DNA of 64,000 nt from Ariolimax columbianus (GCA_036924085.1 JAVGWX010000006.1:36569533-36633532); one strand, 5' to 3'; shown: positions 32,238 through 42,660, counted from the first letter of the stretch. Notes: generated from the letters alone by a model not told the origin. Made by a program: numbers and translations.

Positions 32238-32645
32238 TAGTATTTTGCTTCTCTGACGATAGTCATCGATTCGCCTTTGAGAATAAACTCATCTCCAGCA
32301 CGAGTTGTCTCCAACCATATGGCATTAATATCTTCCATACTTTTTCTTTAAACCTCATATTGACCCCCATCTATTTGTCTTCCTTTGCTCCCCCACCCCC
32401 CATTTATTCTATCAGTTCTCGCCCCCCCCCCCCTCTATATTAATCTCATCTCCTCTCGGCTTATATCACCTTCTTTTTATTCTACCACTTGGGTCACTAT
32501 TTGGCTTATCCGGCGCATTGCCCCTCACTTTTTACGCTCTCCTGGCCACCTTATTTGACCGTCACTTTCATATTCAGTCAAACATTTGATCCAACCGGTC
32601 GCTTAGACAGATTGGACATGGTAGTGGTTGATCGACACAACGGGC
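32238..32645 (+). mobile_element. Penelope-like element, 3' region fragment
   Basis: Aligns with 51100-51520 read on the minus strand: TTGCTTCTCTGACGAT, GTTGTCTCCAACC, ATCTTCCATAC, TTAAACCTCATA, a C-run, then the CCACCTTATTTG and AACCGGTCGCTTAGACAGATTGG blocks. No coding domain is left here. Confidence 0.75.
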
Positions 32646-32668
32646 ACTAGATGCCTAGGCGAACATTA

Positions 32669-32880
32669 TTATTATTATTATTATTTTTATTCTGCGTGCG
32701 CGTGCGTGCGGGTGTGTGTGTGAGTGGGTTGGGGGTCTGGGTGGGTGTTGGTGGGTGTGTGTGTTGATGTGTGTTTGTCTGTTTATGTATGTGTGTTTAT
32801 GTTTATTTGTGCGTGTTTGTGTAATGTTCGGTATGTTTGCGTGTGTGTTTTTCTGTGTTTGTTTATATGTATGCTTGTAG
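32669..32880. repeat. (ATT)n then GT-rich low-complexity stretch
   Basis: A short TTA run is followed by about 180 bp of GTGT- and GTTT-rich sequence. Confidence 0.85.
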
Positions 32881-33399
32881 TACAATATTTTCCCTCGTAA
32901 TTTCTTCTCCTATTAATGAAATTCAATTTCAGACTGCCCACGCAATGTAAAACATCAGCTGTTCTCACCATTCGACGATTAACCTAGCAAAATCAATATT
33001 GACTTAGTATATAACTACTTAATATTCCCTTTTTCTAAAACATTAATTATTAGTGCAGTCTTTTACAAATTGAAAGAACTCAACTGTTACGAATCAACAC
33101 CATCAACAGATAGCGAATCGGCCTCAAATGTCGCCTGTATAAATCCGCTTTTCATAACATCGATGTTGATTTGTTTGCGAGACGCCGGCTTTTAATTAGA
33201 ACCAAATTAGAACAGGAAAGCCATGACCAAAAAAATGCCAGGTTTATCTTATCATCTCACTGAAAGTAAAGCCGATTATCAGTTTGATTTTTTAACTAAA
33301 GAATGCTTCATATTTCAGTTTAACACTAATAATAATATTCGTCACCCCCTCAATACTATGCCACACAGATAATCGCCCCAAAAGTATGGCATAACGACA
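32881..33399. other. No recognisable feature
   Basis: AT-rich, unassigned. Confidence 0.5.
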
Positions 33400-33624
33400 G
33401 AGGATCTCAAAGCCTGCGGACTACCAGGCTCAGCGCTACACAGCCTACGATACCGACAGCCTGGTGCAGTTCAAAAACGATCCTCCTTACACATAAAACT
33501 AGGAAGACCTCGGCAACTACTGGTCAATCACGCTCCTCTCGGTCTCCGACAAAATATTCATGAAATGTATCTTTGATAGAATCCACCAAACCTTAGACGA
33601 GGAGCAACCGATCGAACAGGACTG

Positions 33625-33985
33625 GGAATCAAGATGCTGAGCAGCGCATGAGCTGCAATGGTCAGTGACCCATAGCTGACTGCTAGCGTCAGGGCCGGCG
33701 AACCATAGCTGCCAAGACCCTTCTACACCTCCACGCGGTGATCCTGGATAACAGGCTGCAGCAGGGCAGACTGGCTAAGGAGAAGGGATCGAAGAGAAAA
33801 TGCTAACCCGGTACTCAAAAAATGCTTGCTGAAGTCATATGTGTTGAACCGAAAGGTGCAAATTTCGCAGCCAATCTGTAAACTACGACACAACGCATTC
33901 CGTTCTCTGGACTACATTCTGCTACTTAAGCCCTTTCAGGGCTTGGTAGTGGGAAATTGAGAACGAAGAAGAAGAAGAAGAAGAA
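33625..33985 (+). mobile_element. SINE-A inside the RTE LINE, exact 11-bp target duplication
   Basis: GAACAGGACTG at 33614-33624 and 33986-33996 flanks a complete SINE-A with a (GAA)n tail. The insertion cuts the RT between EEQPIEQ and the STLDHI helix. Confidence 0.93.
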
Positions 33986-34382
33986 GAACAGGACTGCATA
34001 TAGCACCCTGGATCATATTTCAACCTGCTGCAGACTGATCGAAACAGCCCCAGAGTACCAGACCCCACTAATATATACCGTCATCGACTACAAGAAAGCG
34101 TTTGACTCGGTAGAACCAAAATTCGTCTGGCAATCTCTAAAAGATCAAGGGAACTACCCGGGATACACAAGTATCCTTGCTGACTGCTACACCGATTGCA
34201 CGACTACCTTCCAAACCTTCCAAAGGCCGGTAGTAGTACCCATGCAAAGAGGAGTACGTCAAGGAGACCCCATCTCACCCATCCTTTTCTCCGTCATGCC
34301 TGGAATCCATAATCAGCTAGTGTGACTGGGATACATTAGGCATCAATATAAATGGCAGGCTGCTAAATCACCGTCGCTTTGC

Positions 34383-34752
34383 AGATGATCTAGTACTCAT
34401 CACGGAGGCAGCCACAGACAGATGATCTAGTACTCATCACGGAGGCAGCCACAGACAGATGATCTAGTACTCATCACGAAGGCAGCCACAGACAGATGAT
34501 CTAGTACTCATCACGAAGGCAGCCACAGACAGATGATCTAGTACTCATCACGGAGGCAGCCACAGATAGATGATCTAGTACTCATCACGGAGGCAGCCAC
34601 AGACATATGATCTAGTACTCATCACGGAGGCAGCCACAGACAGATGATCTAGTGCTCATCACGGAGGCAGCCACAGACAGATGATCTAGTACTCATCACG
34701 GAGGCATCCACAGACAGATGATCTAGTACTCATCATGGAGGCAGCCACAGAC
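34383..34752 (+). repeat. Ten exact-length copies of a 37-bp unit from the RT active site
   Basis: The unit is AGATGATCTAGTACTCATCA then CGGAGGCAGCCACAGAC. The array is 370 bp, 10 x 37, with only single substitutions between units. The first unit carries the second half of the FADD codons and the following LVLITEAATD. Because 37 is not a multiple of three, each copy changes frame. Confidence 0.95.
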
Positions 34753-35350
34753 ACCAGTGAAATGCTAACATCGCTCCACCGAAAGGGGAAGAAAGCGGGA
34801 ATCGAAATGAACCCGCCCAAGACGAAAGTCATGCGTAATCGTTTCGCTTCCCGTGATATAGTCTTCCTGGATGGACAGAGACTGGACGACGTGGACTAGT
34901 ACATCTACCTTGGACGCCTACTCAACATGCAGAACAATCTAAGCCCAGAGTTGACAAGATGGCGTCGCGCAGTTTGGGCGGTTTTCTCTTCGATAAAGCC
35001 GGTACTGGACAACATCCACGACCAGAGCCTGCGCATCTATCTATTCAACTCCACAGTACTACCTGCAATATTATATGAGGCAGAAACACGCACGAAGGGG
35101 ATGGAGTCCAAACTCAGAGTGACCCAAACTTCCCAAGAGAAACGCATGGTCGGCTTCACGCTTCATGATCCGCGCACAAAAAAGTCTTCATAACTCAGAC
35201 ATATGTCCACGGTCTCTTGATGAAGATGCAGTTATTTATGCAGACAAGATGAAACATTGCTGGGAGGCGGGAGAGGGGCACTTACTACGACGAACGGTCG
35301 ATCGATGGATCACAGCGACAGTAGCATTGTACCGCATAGACAAGAAAGGA

Positions 35351-35400
35351 GTTAACTTAACTTAACGTTTGTATACTGGTTTAGAAGACTCTACAGGGTA
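35351..35400 (-). mobile_element. CR1-like LINE, minimal 3' end
   Basis: TTAACTTAACTTAACGTTT, then TATACTGGTTTAGAAGACTC, matching the first 50 bp (in plus order) of the element at 5418. Very severe 5' truncation. Confidence 0.75.
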
Positions 35401-35404
35401 TGTA

Positions 35405-35530
35405 TTCAAACAGTTTCTTGGAGGGTGGTTTTTACCAATGTGCGAGTCCATCATAATAGACTTAAAAACTAGAGCTATGTAGACCCGCAGCCAGTTAGGC
35501 GCCATCTATAGCTGCTCCTGACAAACCATC
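35405..35530 (-). mobile_element. SINE-E, partial copy
   Basis: Shares GTAGACCCGCAGCCAGTTAGGCGCCATCTAT with the reverse of 43085-43120 and with 56280-56320. About 120 bp only. Confidence 0.65.
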
Positions 35531-35663
35531 TGGGGAAAGGTTCAAACAACTTGGGTAGATTTTAAATTGAATTTTCAGTTACTGTTCAGAATACAGTCAT
35601 CCGCAAACATCAGTTGACCTATCGTACCACGAGTATGTGTTGTGTCGGTCTATATGTATATAT

Positions 35664-35985
35664 ATTGGGGGTCGCTGTAGTAAAGAGGTTAAGGCACTCG
35701 TCTCTCACAGTGATGAACGGAAACGGTGAGCGATCGAGTCCGGTGGTTTCAAGCGACCCCTGGTCTCTCGGAAGGTAAGACCAGAGTGCTTGCATCCCGT
35801 TACCTCCGGTTGTCTCGACAATAGTCGTGCCACTGATCCAAGGTAACTCAGGATAAGAGTGAGATTGATGACCCGCGCATTTACTCCCTCACTATCCAAA
35901 TACTGCGCACATCACATTATTAAGACAAAACCGTCTGATGTTGTGGCCATCGTCCCTTGTGATGAGCAATAACTTATATATATAT
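35664..35985 (+). mobile_element. SINE-D, full copy
   Basis: Head GGGGGTCGCTGTAGTAAAGAGG and AAGGCACTCGTCTCTCACAG, B-box region GATCGAGTCC, body with TAAGACCAGAGTGCTTGC, 3' end GATGTTGTGGCCATCGTCCC and TTGTGATGAGCAATAACTT. The best intact example here of the shared SINE/LINE tail. Confidence 0.88.
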
Positions 35986-35989
35986 ATGT

Positions 35990-36195
35990 ATATATCACAA
36001 TCCCAACCCATCCATGGGGTTCGAATCATTCCGTGTCCAGCTTGGCAGACACTGTACCTTCACGGCACAATCGCTCCTACTCGTACAAAAAGTAATGACA
36101 ACCTACTGTACTGCATACCTGCCAAGAAACGTATGCCAAATAGTTTGGAAGTTGTAATAAGCTACGTTCCACAAAGGATACATACTTCTTACTTG
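35990..36195. mobile_element. Fragment of the TIR element seen at 57008-57605 (right end)
   Basis: TTCCGTGTCCAGCTTGGCAGA, AAAAAGTAATGACAACCTAC, ACCTGCCAAG and the TTTGG...GTAATAAG end match the right side of the 57-kb element. Confidence 0.65.
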
Positions 36196-36205
36196 TATAT
36201 ATGTA

Positions 36206-36385
36206 TATAAAAAACAATCGCACGACTTTATTCTCATTGCTGGAGTAGTCGAGTGGTTTTTAGGCCGAGGACTATATGCCGCCTCGCCACTGCTGTCGCC
36301 ACGTCTATGTTTATTTCACCTTCGACAGAAACACAACGTATGCCTTATAGGGCATTCTATCCGCTGCTCCTCTTGATAATAGAGA
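36206..36385 (-). mobile_element. SINE-I, copy with a single central unit
   Basis: CGCACGACTTTATTCTCATTGCTGG, GTAGTCGAGTGGTTTTTAGGC, GAGGACTATATGCCGCCTCG, then a block like the one leading into a tRNA-like head at 53.6 kb. The segment that is repeated 13 times at 52818-53515 occurs once here. Confidence 0.75.
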
Positions 36386-36629
36386 GACATCTCAAATTAA
36401 AATTGATATCAATTTCATAATTGGAGTCTCAGTTTCAATAGATCATGCGCGCGGCGCCCTATGAGTTTTGTCCGTCTCTGTCTCCTGTATTTCGACACTG
36501 CTATGGCTGTAAAGGCCGATCCGCGAGTGACAGTCCCTCTCACAGATCGTACAACCATGCTTGAGAAGGCTGGCTTGCCTGGCTGTTCCTTGATCTTTTT
36601 CATTCTTTTTCATTCTTTATAAATATATA
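36386..36629. other. No recognisable feature
   Basis: Unassigned spacer. Confidence 0.45.
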
Positions 36630-37450
36630 GCTGAGATGGGCTGGCACCTTGTGCACATGCCAGACACAAGAATGCCGAACAGATGTCTGTAAAGTGAGCT
36701 TAGGGTAGGCTGTAGAAAAGGAGGTCACCCAAAACAGCGATTTGGCTTGACTTGGCTTCTTTCGTTCTCAATTTCCCACTTCCAAGCCCTGAAAGGGCTT
36801 AAATAGCAGAATGTAGTCCAGAGAACGGAATGCGTTGTGTCGTAGTTTACAGTTTGACTGCGATATTTGCACCTTTCGGTCCAACACATCCGACTTCAGC
36901 TAGCATTTTTTGAGCACCGGGTTAGAATTCCCTCTTCGATCCCTTCTCCTTAGCCACTCTGCCCTGCTGCATCCTGTTATCCAGGATCACCACGTGGAGG
37001 TGTAGAAGGGTCTTGGCAGCTCTGTTCGCTGGCCCTGACGATAGCAGTCAGCTATGGGTCGCTGACCACTGCAGCTCATGCGCTGCTCAGCATCTTGACC
37101 CCACAGCGATTTTAGGACAGCCTGAAGGAAACTCTGAGATGATGTCACATAGATGAAGACAACTGGGAGAGCATTGCGGAAAAGAGATCGGTCTTGAGAA
37201 ATGCAGTAGACGCGGGCGTTGCTGAAGGAGAAAGTCGCCACTTGCAGACGGCGCAAACCAAACGCCTGATCCGGAAGGAAGAAGCAGCGAAACCACCCTC
37301 ACCGGCAGCAGAAGACAGTGTGCAAACCAGCCGGACATTCCGTGCCCGGATTGGATTGATAAGCCACGTGAGGTCCAGCAAACACTACACCAAAACATGT
37401 CAAATAGTGCAGAAACAAAACAAAACAGATCACATACAACAAGAATAATG
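36630..37450 (+). pseudogene. LINE ORF2 C-terminus with damaged C2H2 finger (split by SINE-A)
   Basis: Left of the SINE: AGTGHLV-like text seen as WAGTLCTCQ in one frame and GHLVRMPDTRMPNRCL in another. Right of it (37103-37450): RDRSLRNAVDAGVAEGESRH, EEAAKPPSPAAE and SRTFRARIGLISH. The last block is the second half of a C2H2 finger; the two cysteines expected before it are gone. Related ends with the finger intact or partly so are at 52314-52600 and 49585-49770. Confidence 0.7.
36744..37102 (-). mobile_element. SINE-A with 10-bp target duplication
   Basis: ACAGCGATTT at 36734-36743 and 37103-37112 flanks a complete copy. It has the CCAAG-type tail (plus: GGCTTGACTTGGCTTC). Confidence 0.9.
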
Positions 37451-37789
37451 TCGGTGGTCATCATCGACAACGATGGACAGTTTATCTTGTATATATCTAT
37501 ATTTGACCATTTTAAGTGTAGTGTTTTTTAGCGATGCATAAAAGTTGTAAGCCTGGATGCTGAATATTGTGTAATTTCTCACTCTTTTTGTAATGACAGA
37601 AATGACTATCTGTTGTTGAAAGGGAGCTACTTCGCCCAAATAAGTAAGTTTTTTTTTTTCCAACTATGAAGTTAAACAGAGAGGAGAAAGCACACAAGAC
37701 TGCCTCGCGCAGGTAGCAATTTCAAAATATATGTGATGCCATCAGTCGTTCTGACGACGTTTATACTCGAACGATACAGTGCTCTGACA

Positions 37790-38220
37790 TTACCAAGAAG
37801 ATGGCTGCACCATAATCATCCAAAGTTTAATCATGTTTACCCTATAAAACGCTTTTTTTTTAAAATCAATTAAAGCTATGTATAGATTTTCGTTGTACCC
37901 TATTGATCCTTCACTTAATTGTGTTAAGATGATCCATACGCCGGCGAAATTCAAATTGAGCTCAGGACAGTTGAGGTTCAACAACAAGTCTTATTATCTG
38001 TTCTATGATCTTCGCATACATTTTATCAGCATTTCGAAGTAGCGATACGCCTCTGCACGTGTAATAAATTCGTGTGTTGCCATTTTTCTTCTAAATCGGC
38101 ACGATCATAGCTTGTTGCCAGTCGTCTGGTACGTGTCTGTCTTTCCACGACTTTGCAAAGAGTAGCTAGACGAACCATGTTTCTCTACATGAATCGTCTG
38201 CGTTGTTATGCCGCCCATGC
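37790..38220 (-). pseudogene. LINE RT finger/palm fragment
   Basis: Minus frames read ADKMYAKIIEQ, QLSEAQFEFRR-like and YIALIDFKKKAFYRV, which is a damaged motif A. The K run adds a base and shifts frame. Motifs B and C are missing. Confidence 0.65.
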
Positions 38221-38251
38221 ATATTGACTTATTCTTTGAACAATTCTTAAT

Positions 38252-38260
38252 AACTTTCTC

Positions 38261-38337
<77 letters not shown>

Positions 38338-38338
38338 A
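38252..38338. repeat. (CT)n microsatellite
   Basis: About 43 CT units with TTT interruptions, inside the LINE. Confidence 0.95.
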
Positions 38339-38339
38339 T

Positions 38340-38650
38340 TTCATGAATCATTATGTCAGGTTCTATTTGATATTTGTTGCGTGGTAGAAAAATTGAATTC
38401 TCCGTGGATGTAACAGGGTTGACAAGTTTTTGGAAGTATTCCTTCCACCGATCTCTTCTGCTGAGCTCATTAAATATAGAAGAGCCATACTTGTCACTGA
38501 TGACTGAGGTAGGATTGAAGAACTCGTCTCTATATCGCATCGCCTTGATAATTTTGAAAATGTCTCTAAGGCGATTTTGGCACATGGAAGTGAGTTGCTC
38601 TCCATAATTTTTCAACATTCTTCTCAGGCGTATTTTATTATCCTTTTAGC
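38340..38650 (-). pseudogene. LINE linker between endonuclease and RT
   Basis: Minus frame reads MLKNYGEQLTSM, DIFKIIKAMRYRDEFF, VISDKYGSSIFNELSRRDRWKEYFQKLVNP. SRRDRWKEYFQKL is the common helix just before the RT in several LINE groups. Confidence 0.75.
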
Positions 38651-38658
38651 GTTTCGTC

Positions 38659-39022
38659 TTGCTGTCTGCTAGGCGATGAACTCATCTTGCTGTCTGCTAG
38701 GCGATGAACTCATCTTGCTGTCTGCTAGGCGATGAACTCATCTTGCTGTCTGCTAGGCGATAAACTCATCTTGCTGTCTGCTAGGCGATGAACTCATCTT
38801 GCTGTCTGCTAGGCGATGAACTCATCTTGCTGTCTGCTAGGCGATGAACTCATCTTGCTGTCTGCTAGGCGATGAACTCATCTTGCTGTCTGCTAGGCGA
38901 TGAACTCATCTTGCTGTCTGCTAGGCGATGAACTCATCTTGCTGTCTGCTAGGCGATGAACTCATCTTGCTGTCTGCTAGGCGATGAACTCATCTTGCTG
39001 TCTGCTAGGCGATGAACTCATC
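38659..39022. repeat. Minisatellite, 13 copies of 28 bp inside a LINE
   Basis: The unit is TTGCTGTCTGCTAGGCGATG then AACTCATC. The array is exactly 364 bp (13 x 28) with essentially one variant (GATAAACTC). On the minus strand the unit starts as DEFIA-stop-QTAR, which continues the LINE frame (SKKQ before it and NAKRIKYA after it). Confidence 0.95.
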
Positions 39023-39193
39023 TTGCTTTTTGGACGTCAACCAACCATTGGATGCTTCCTTTTTAGACCCCTACCAAGCTGTTTGTTTCTGATCTTGTTC
39101 GTGTCGTAAGTTCTTTGTTCCAAAGTACTTATGTAGAGCATCCGCCAAAGTAGCTTTAACGATAGCCCATTCGCTATTTATGTCCCTAGGTTC

Positions 39194-39445
39194 TTATGTA
39201 AGTGACATAAAGACATTTGTAACTTTTCGACATACACTATTCCAATCAGCTTCCTCCTCCAGCTTTTGAAGGTTTGTTACCAAAACTGATTTCACCGTCA
39301 TTGGACTCGTCCTGTGTGGAAGTACTTGTGTCAGGACGACTGATCGATGGCCAGTAACCGTACAGATGTTAGGAATAACCCTTGAATCTGTTATGTTTCT
39401 TCCCTGTATGTGTCTGATGAGAATGACATGGCTTTGAGGCACTAC
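39194..39445 (-). pseudogene. LINE endonuclease C-terminal end
   Basis: Minus frame reads HIQGRNITDSRVIPNICTVTGHRSVVL. TGHRSV occupies the place of the SDHxxV end of APE endonucleases, with the catalytic D replaced by G. Then LQKLEEEADWNSVCRK as the start of the linker. Confidence 0.65.
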
Positions 39446-39464
39446 ATCTTTGTTGTTCTAGAAT

Positions 39465-39560
39465 TAATCCAAGCATAGCACAGCCGTCTGGAGAACCACT
39501 GTCTACCTTTATCAGCACGCTCGGGATGTGAGGAAAGCCACTACAACCCGCCACGCACCG
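39465..39560 (-). repeat. Repeat H, partial copy
   Basis: Reverse match to the repeat H body: AAGCATAGCACAGCCGTC, CAGCACGCTCGGGATGTGAGGAAAGC. Confidence 0.65.
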
Positions 39561-39608
39561 CCCTTTTCATAACCCACAAAAGAGTTAACAAACTCGCTGT
39601 GGGCATTC

Positions 39609-39910
39609 TTCTTCTTCTTCCTCTTCGTTCGTCTTCAGGCCTCAACTTCAATTACTCTAACAAAGGCAGAGGTAGACTCAAGGCTCTATATGCTTCCGTA
39701 CATCTTCTCGTGGACGGACACTGGCTGTTGCCAAATGCTACTTCTTTTGTCGGTATACAGTGGACAGGACTGCAAAATATGTTCTGCCTTCATGGGGGCT
39801 GTGCCGCAGGCTTGTCAAAGGTCTGTAGTACCAATCTTGAACCTGTTGTACAGATGGCATCTTAGTCTGTTGTGACCTGTGCGTAGCCGGAGAATTATCA
39901 CCTGGTCACC
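39609..39910 (-). mobile_element. I-clade-like LINE 3' end with exact 12-bp target duplication
   Basis: Minus frame reads GDQVIILRLRTGHNRLRCHLYNRFKIG, then AEHILQSCPLYTDKRSS, with a (GAA)n-type tail. CTGTGGGCATTC is found at 39597-39608 and 39911-39922. It is clearly diverged from the 26, 50 and 57 kb copies, so it is a sister subfamily or an older insertion. Confidence 0.88.
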
Positions 39911-40157
39911 CTGTGGGCATTCAGAATCAACAACCACATTCCGACATGACGGCGCCGCCTCAAGAAAATGCTATTTCCTATTATTAGCCCCTGCTCATTA
40001 CATTGGTTAATAAGTTCCTATCCATAGCTGTTCCGTTCTAAAAAAAAGTGACACTGTGAAACCAAAGGCAGCATTCACAAAATGATCTTTTTATTTCCCT
40101 AACAAAGAACAATAGAAAGTGCAGCAGCTTCTACAATTTTTTTAAAAATTGTACGTG

Positions 40158-40258
40158 TTTGTTTCACTAGTTTCTACTGGCGGAATAACGCCTATTCCAC
40201 CCCAGACCGTAGGCAATTAGAGGATATTAAGACGCGTAAATCAGTGGTTGGACCCTTA
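40158..40258 (+). repeat. Repeat G, diverged copy
   Basis: TCACTAGTTTCTACTGGCGG, CCCCAGACCGTAGGCAATTAG, GATATTAAGACGCG. Confidence 0.7.
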
Positions 40259-40639
40259 CCTTTTTATTGACAGATATCTGCGCCTTTGTTTCTCCAGTCT
40301 CCATCTGGTTTCCGGTCTAATTCAATTCAGTCCTCCACACCAGGACGGGGGGACGAAAACGCCTGTTTGATTATTTCCCCGCGTAACTCGCCAAAGTGAC
40401 AGGGCTTGGCCACGCCTTGTACCTCACATGAGATTAGTTCAGTGACGTTCACTTGTTGACGCTTCAGTCAGTCCTAGAGTTGAGCGAGCTCATTGTGATC
40501 TGGCGTTATATGGTTTCCTGTCAAGATTCTATCAATTAGAAGGCTGAAAATGTGAGTCGGGATGCTTTTTATTTTGTAACTTGTTCACTTCTGATTTGTA
40601 CTTCTTGACCCATTGACTTTTGAAATGTGAATCTTCCGG

Positions 40640-41111
40640 TAGCAAATATTAGATATTATGTGTTAAATATTAGGAAATTCATTTTTAGTTAGAGAGTAGG
40701 GAATTTTTTTATTTTTTTTTGCGTTCGCCTTTTTTCTCTTATCCTCAAGGCGGTGTGCGTTGCACTGTGGTTTTTATTTTGCGCCTGTCGGCCCAGTGCA
40801 TCCGACTTCAGCATGGATTTTATATAAGGGTCTGCTTCCTCCTGCATTTTCTCAGGGTTTGCTTCCCGGGGTACGGCCGGTGCTGTGATGGGGATCGAAC
40901 CCAGCACCTTCCGGTTGTGAGCCGTGCCACTTAACCACTAAACCACGCCGTCAATGCTTGGAATGCATTGCCACAGGAAGTAGTGGAGGCAGGGACAATT
41001 AATGCATTTACGAATAGATTGGATTAGCATAGTTTTTAGAGCAAGGAAATGTAAATAGAAATGTTAGTCTTCTAAACCAGTATAACAACGTTAAGTTAAG
41101 GTAAGTTAAAT
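40640..41111 (+). mobile_element. CR1-like LINE 3' end split by SINE-B
   Basis: Left part 40640-40702 (AATATTAGGAAATTC, AGTTAGAGAGT) and right part 40952-41111 (AATGCTTGGAATGCATTGCC onward to GTTAAGTTAAGGTAAG) join into one stretch of the family at 5418 and 2832. Confidence 0.82.
40703..40951 (-). mobile_element. SINE-B inside a CR1-like LINE
   Basis: A full SINE-B in antisense to its host: tail and GCGTTCGCC on the left, GGGGATCGAACCC (B box, reverse) and CCACTAAACCACGCCGTC (A-box side) on the right. A long target duplication is not visible; at most GAA/AA is shared. Confidence 0.87.
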
Positions 41112-41164
41112 GTAGGTATATTTATAAATTTAGGAAAAGCTGTTATTGAGAAACGTTAATATAT

Positions 41165-41460
41165 ATGTGGTCGATAGGTAAGGCAGTCGCCCGTCGGAGC
41201 GATTAACGGAAACGCCGTGCGTTCAAGCTTCGCAGATTTCGAGCAACCCCTGTTCGTAAAGAGGTGGGACCAGACTGCCTGCATCCTAAAATACCTCCAA
41301 TCGTCTTGCTACTGGTCCATGATAGTTCGGGACTAGAGAGTGAGGTTGATGACCAGCGCAGCCTCTTTCACGCTATAATCCAAAAACAGCGCAAGTTACA
41401 TCATCAAGACAAAAACTGACTGATGATGTTCCCATCGTCGCTTGTGATGAGCAACTAACT
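41165..41460 (+). mobile_element. SINE-D, diverged copy
   Basis: AAGGCAGTCGCCCGTCGGAGCG, GATTAACGGAAACG, GGGACCAGACTGCCTGCATCC and the 3' end CCCATCGTCGCTTGTGATGAGCAAC. Confidence 0.82.
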
Positions 41461-41589
41461 ATATAAGTAAGGCAATAGTTCAAGCCAAAATATCGTCTCT
41501 GGTGCATTTTAAGAGTGTTTACTGGCAAAGAAGTCGGCTCTACGGAGATAACAATATTATCATTTTAGGCTCCCAGAAAAGGGAGTTAA

Positions 41590-41803
41590 GTGGTAGGTTG
41601 CAGTAGCTTTCGTCACATCATGAGCATGCTGATGAAGATGGACAGGGGTCCTGCAGGCGATTGTGCTGTGCCTGACTTCGTCTGCGTGTCGCTCACTACA
41701 ACGGGGATCACGTTGATCACCCCCCCCCCGCCATTTTGTCAGTCTGCCGTGAAAAAAGCCCGTTTCCGGGGAGACCAACGTAGAAGTGATGCGGGGATCT
41801 TGG
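41590..41803 (+). repeat. Repeat H, copy 3 body
   Basis: Aligns with copies 1 and 2 across the body. A run of nine C interrupts it at about 41720. Confidence 0.8.
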
Positions 41804-42064
41804 CCAGTTTATTTTATCTGATCCTGACTAACATGTCCAATAATTTTATTTTACCTGATCCTGACTAACATGTCCAATAATTTCATTTTACCTGATCCTG
41901 ACTAACATGTCCAATAATTTTATTTTACCTGATCCTGAATAACATGTCCAATAATTTTATTTTACCTGATCCTGACTAACATGTCCAATAATTTTATTTT
42001 ACCTGATCCTGGCTAATATGTCCAATAATTTTATTTTACTTGATTATGGCTAACATGCCCGAAA
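41804..42064 (+). repeat. Repeat H 3' array, about seven units of 37 bp
   Basis: Units read ATAATTTTATTTTACCTGAT then CCTGACTAACATGTCCA. CCTGA...CTAACATGTC is shared with the 33-bp units of copy 1, but unit length and spacer differ. Confidence 0.88.
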
Positions 42065-42136
42065 AGACTATTTTACCTGGCCCTAGCCTATCATTTGTAC
42101 ATGCAGACGCACACACTCATCCAACAAGCACTGTTT

Positions 42137-42230
42137 AATACGTCCTGATATCGGCTAAAGCACTGCGGTCCAGGGTGGAAAATGGTCTGTCCTCGCCAGT
42201 AGAATAAAGTAGAGACAAACCTCAAACCTT
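42137..42230 (-). repeat. Repeat G, partial copy
   Basis: ATACGTCCTGATATCGGC, CTCGCCAGTAGAATAAAG and AGAGACAAACCTC also appear, in the same order, at 16660-16758. Confidence 0.6.
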
Positions 42231-42525
42231 TAACGGGATAAAAAGATGTGACCATGAGAAAGTACAAATGATATGGTATTTATTTTTGTTCTTGGTAGAA
42301 TACCATAGTTATGTCATGTTTTTTTTTTAAAGAAGGGTATACAAACACGTGAAAGTGTTCCTCGGGTTACCGGGCTAGAACAACAACTAAAACGAAACAG
42401 TTGTGTTTTTTGTTTTTCTTTAAACATGGTATCTGAATTGTTGGTCGTTGAGGATTTATCTTTCATGCAATTTCACTCATTTAGGATAGATTAGGACGTA
42501 TTTCCTATTGTGTGGATGGATGTGT
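42231..42525. other. No recognisable feature
   Basis: Unassigned spacer. Confidence 0.45.
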
Positions 42526-42660
42526 TTTGATGCGTGTGTGTGTGCGTGTGTGTGTGTCTGTCTGTCTGTGTGTCTTTCTGTCTGTCTGTATGTGTGCCTG
42601 TCTGTGTGTCTGTCTCTGACTGGGTCTGTGTCTCTGACTGAGGCTGTGTCTGTGCTGCTT
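42526..42660. repeat. GT / CTGT-rich microsatellite
   Basis: A GTGTGT run passes into CTGTCTGT repeats and then a CTGACTG-containing stretch. Confidence 0.9.

Larger units (their letters stand above)
33400..35349 (+). mobile_element. RTE-like LINE, 5'-truncated, carrying a SINE-A and an internal array
   Basis: Plus-strand RT element. Without the SINE-A (33625-33985) and the 37-bp array (34383-34752) it would be about 1.2 kb of RT palm, thumb and C-terminal tail. Motif order and wording match RTE-type elements. It is followed immediately by a CR1-like tail fragment on the other strand. Confidence 0.8.
33495..35349 (+). pseudogene. RTE-like LINE reverse transcriptase, disrupted
   Basis: Reads NYWSITLLSVSDKIFMKCIFDRIHQTLDEEQPIEQ, is cut by SINE-A, then STLDHISTCCRLIE, motif A as VIDYKKAFDSVEPKFVW, GVRQGDPISPILF (motif B), and after a stop RFADDLVLITEA (motif C, FADD at about 34379-34390). 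Directly after motif C the 37-bp array intervenes; the thumb resumes at 34753 (SEMLTSLHRKGKKAGIEM), then YLGRLLNMQ, VLPAILYEAETRT and KLRVTQ. Stops include TGA after the HNQLV stretch (34322) and TAG near 34898. Confidence 0.85.
37790..39445 (-). mobile_element. LINE with endonuclease end, RT pieces and an internal 28-bp array
   Basis: Read on the minus strand: endonuclease C-terminus (39194-39442), a linker, a 13 x 28-bp array (38659-39022), more linker (38340-38650), a (CT)n run (38252-38338), then RT finger and palm pieces (37790-38220). The order fits one LINE broken up by simple repeats. Confidence 0.75.
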
